NCBI RefSeq assembly: GCF_002086115.1
Contig: NZ_MVHJ01000008.1
Location: 62,001-126,000, forward strand
Length of the DNA: 64,000 bases
From: Mycolicibacterium bacteremicum
Lineage (GTDB): Bacteria; Actinomycetota; Actinomycetes; Mycobacteriales; Mycobacteriaceae
Direction: 5' to 3'
In this document: one piece after another, positions 63,727 to 64,000 of the stretch
Layout: the number at the start of each line of letters is the position of its first letter
Position numbering within the stretch: the stretch's first letter is position 1
Notes under the pieces: model-generated
Seen by the model: the letters and a program-made list of their open reading frames with translations, nothing else
Databases searched by the model: none
What the model was told of the DNA's origin: nothing
Translations under genes and position numbers: made by a program

Positions 63727-64000
63727 GCCGTCACCAACAACGCCGCGGCAAAGACGCCGCCGAGCACCCCGGACACGAGCAGCGGCACGGTGCCGTCGCC
63801 GGGTTCGGCACCCCAGGCCAGACCCGCCCAGATGCCGGCGAACAGGATCGCAAAACCGCTGGCGCCCTGAAAGACCCCCTGCGCGCTGGCCTGCAGGTCC
63901 GACCCGACCAGCGAGGAGATCCACGCCTTGCCGACCCCGTCGGTGCAACCGGTGAACAGGCCGTAGGCACCGATCAGCACCCAGGCCAGTACCGGATCGG
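63684..64000 (-). CDS. MFS transporter, C-terminal part (gene runs off the window)
   Basis: About 105 C-terminal residues of a major facilitator: GAYGLFTGCTDGVGKAWISS, two hydrophobic helices and a short hydrophilic end. The 5' part lies beyond position 64000. Its stop overlaps the end of the convergent AurF-like gene by 43 bp. Substrate cannot be inferred. Confidence 0.75.
   Translation of the reverse strand, partial: DPVLAWVLIGAYGLFTGCTDGVGKAWISSLVGSDLQASAQGVFQGASGFAILFAGIWAGLAWGAEPGDGTVPLLVSGVLGGVFAAALLVTAYRGKGGVPTPAIE

Overview
The window is chromosomal DNA from a fast-growing mycobacterium (Mycolicibacterium type). The evidence is high GC with strong third-position GC bias, an MspA-family outer-membrane porin, the mprA-mprB-pepD-moaB2 stress locus, rpmF, a perM-purN-purH block, uvrD1, sucCD, pgi and a CobF gene. 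From memory, the gene order follows the M. tuberculosis Rv0944-Rv0984 region closely. I could not run an alignment, so orthologue names rest on recalled family sequences and synteny.

Layout. 1-2.3 kb: a secreted small protein, an MspA-type porin and a 52-codon gene with a CRP-like site and a strong terminator. 2.3-6.8 kb: moaB2, pepD, mprB, mprA (with an MprA box) and rpmF. 7.0-15.4 kb: a six-gene operon (AtuA-like protein, FadE13, AccD2, AccA2, FadE12, EchA7) that reads as dehydrogenation, carboxylation and hydration of a branched or isoprenoid acyl-CoA. 15.5-19.5 kb: a DUF1707 protein, then a VWA protein and a MoxR/chelatase-type AAA ATPase. 19.5-30.8 kb: an accessory block. It has an esterase, then two divergent arms around one TetR gene: FAD amine oxidase, aldehyde dehydrogenase and APC transporter on the left, and glycosyltransferase, glucosamine-kinase-like enzyme, SIS-domain protein and second FAD amine oxidase on the right. 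This is the best candidate for an undescribed pathway. 30.8-37.8 kb: purH, purN, perM, an Rv0954-like protein, an SfnG-like monooxygenase and an F420-type luciferase-fold enzyme behind a KstR-type operator. 37.9-44.3 kb: a second accessory block with a thiolase-like protein, a pair of ATPases behind three 16-bp-spaced repeats and a leaderless-type promoter, a TetR gene whose best start is an ATC codon, and a prolyl-oligopeptidase. 44.4-64 kb: sucD, sucC, an M23 endopeptidase, uvrD1, chorismate mutase, a succinate-semialdehyde-type dehydrogenase, pgi, a secreted collagen-like protein, an SDR, a ThrE-like exporter, an MFS pump, an Fpg/Nei glycosylase, an FUSC-family protein, a small membrane protein, cobF, an AurF/DUF4873 fusion and a truncated MFS gene.

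Architecture. Genes are tightly packed, with many ATGA/GTGA overlaps. Convergent pairs take two forms: either they share a TTAA/TTAG stop tetranucleotide, or they are separated by long, near-perfect inverted repeats (17-26 bp stems). Several promoters carry recognisable operator-like dyads, including a TACC-N3-GGTA element found upstream of three unrelated transcription units.
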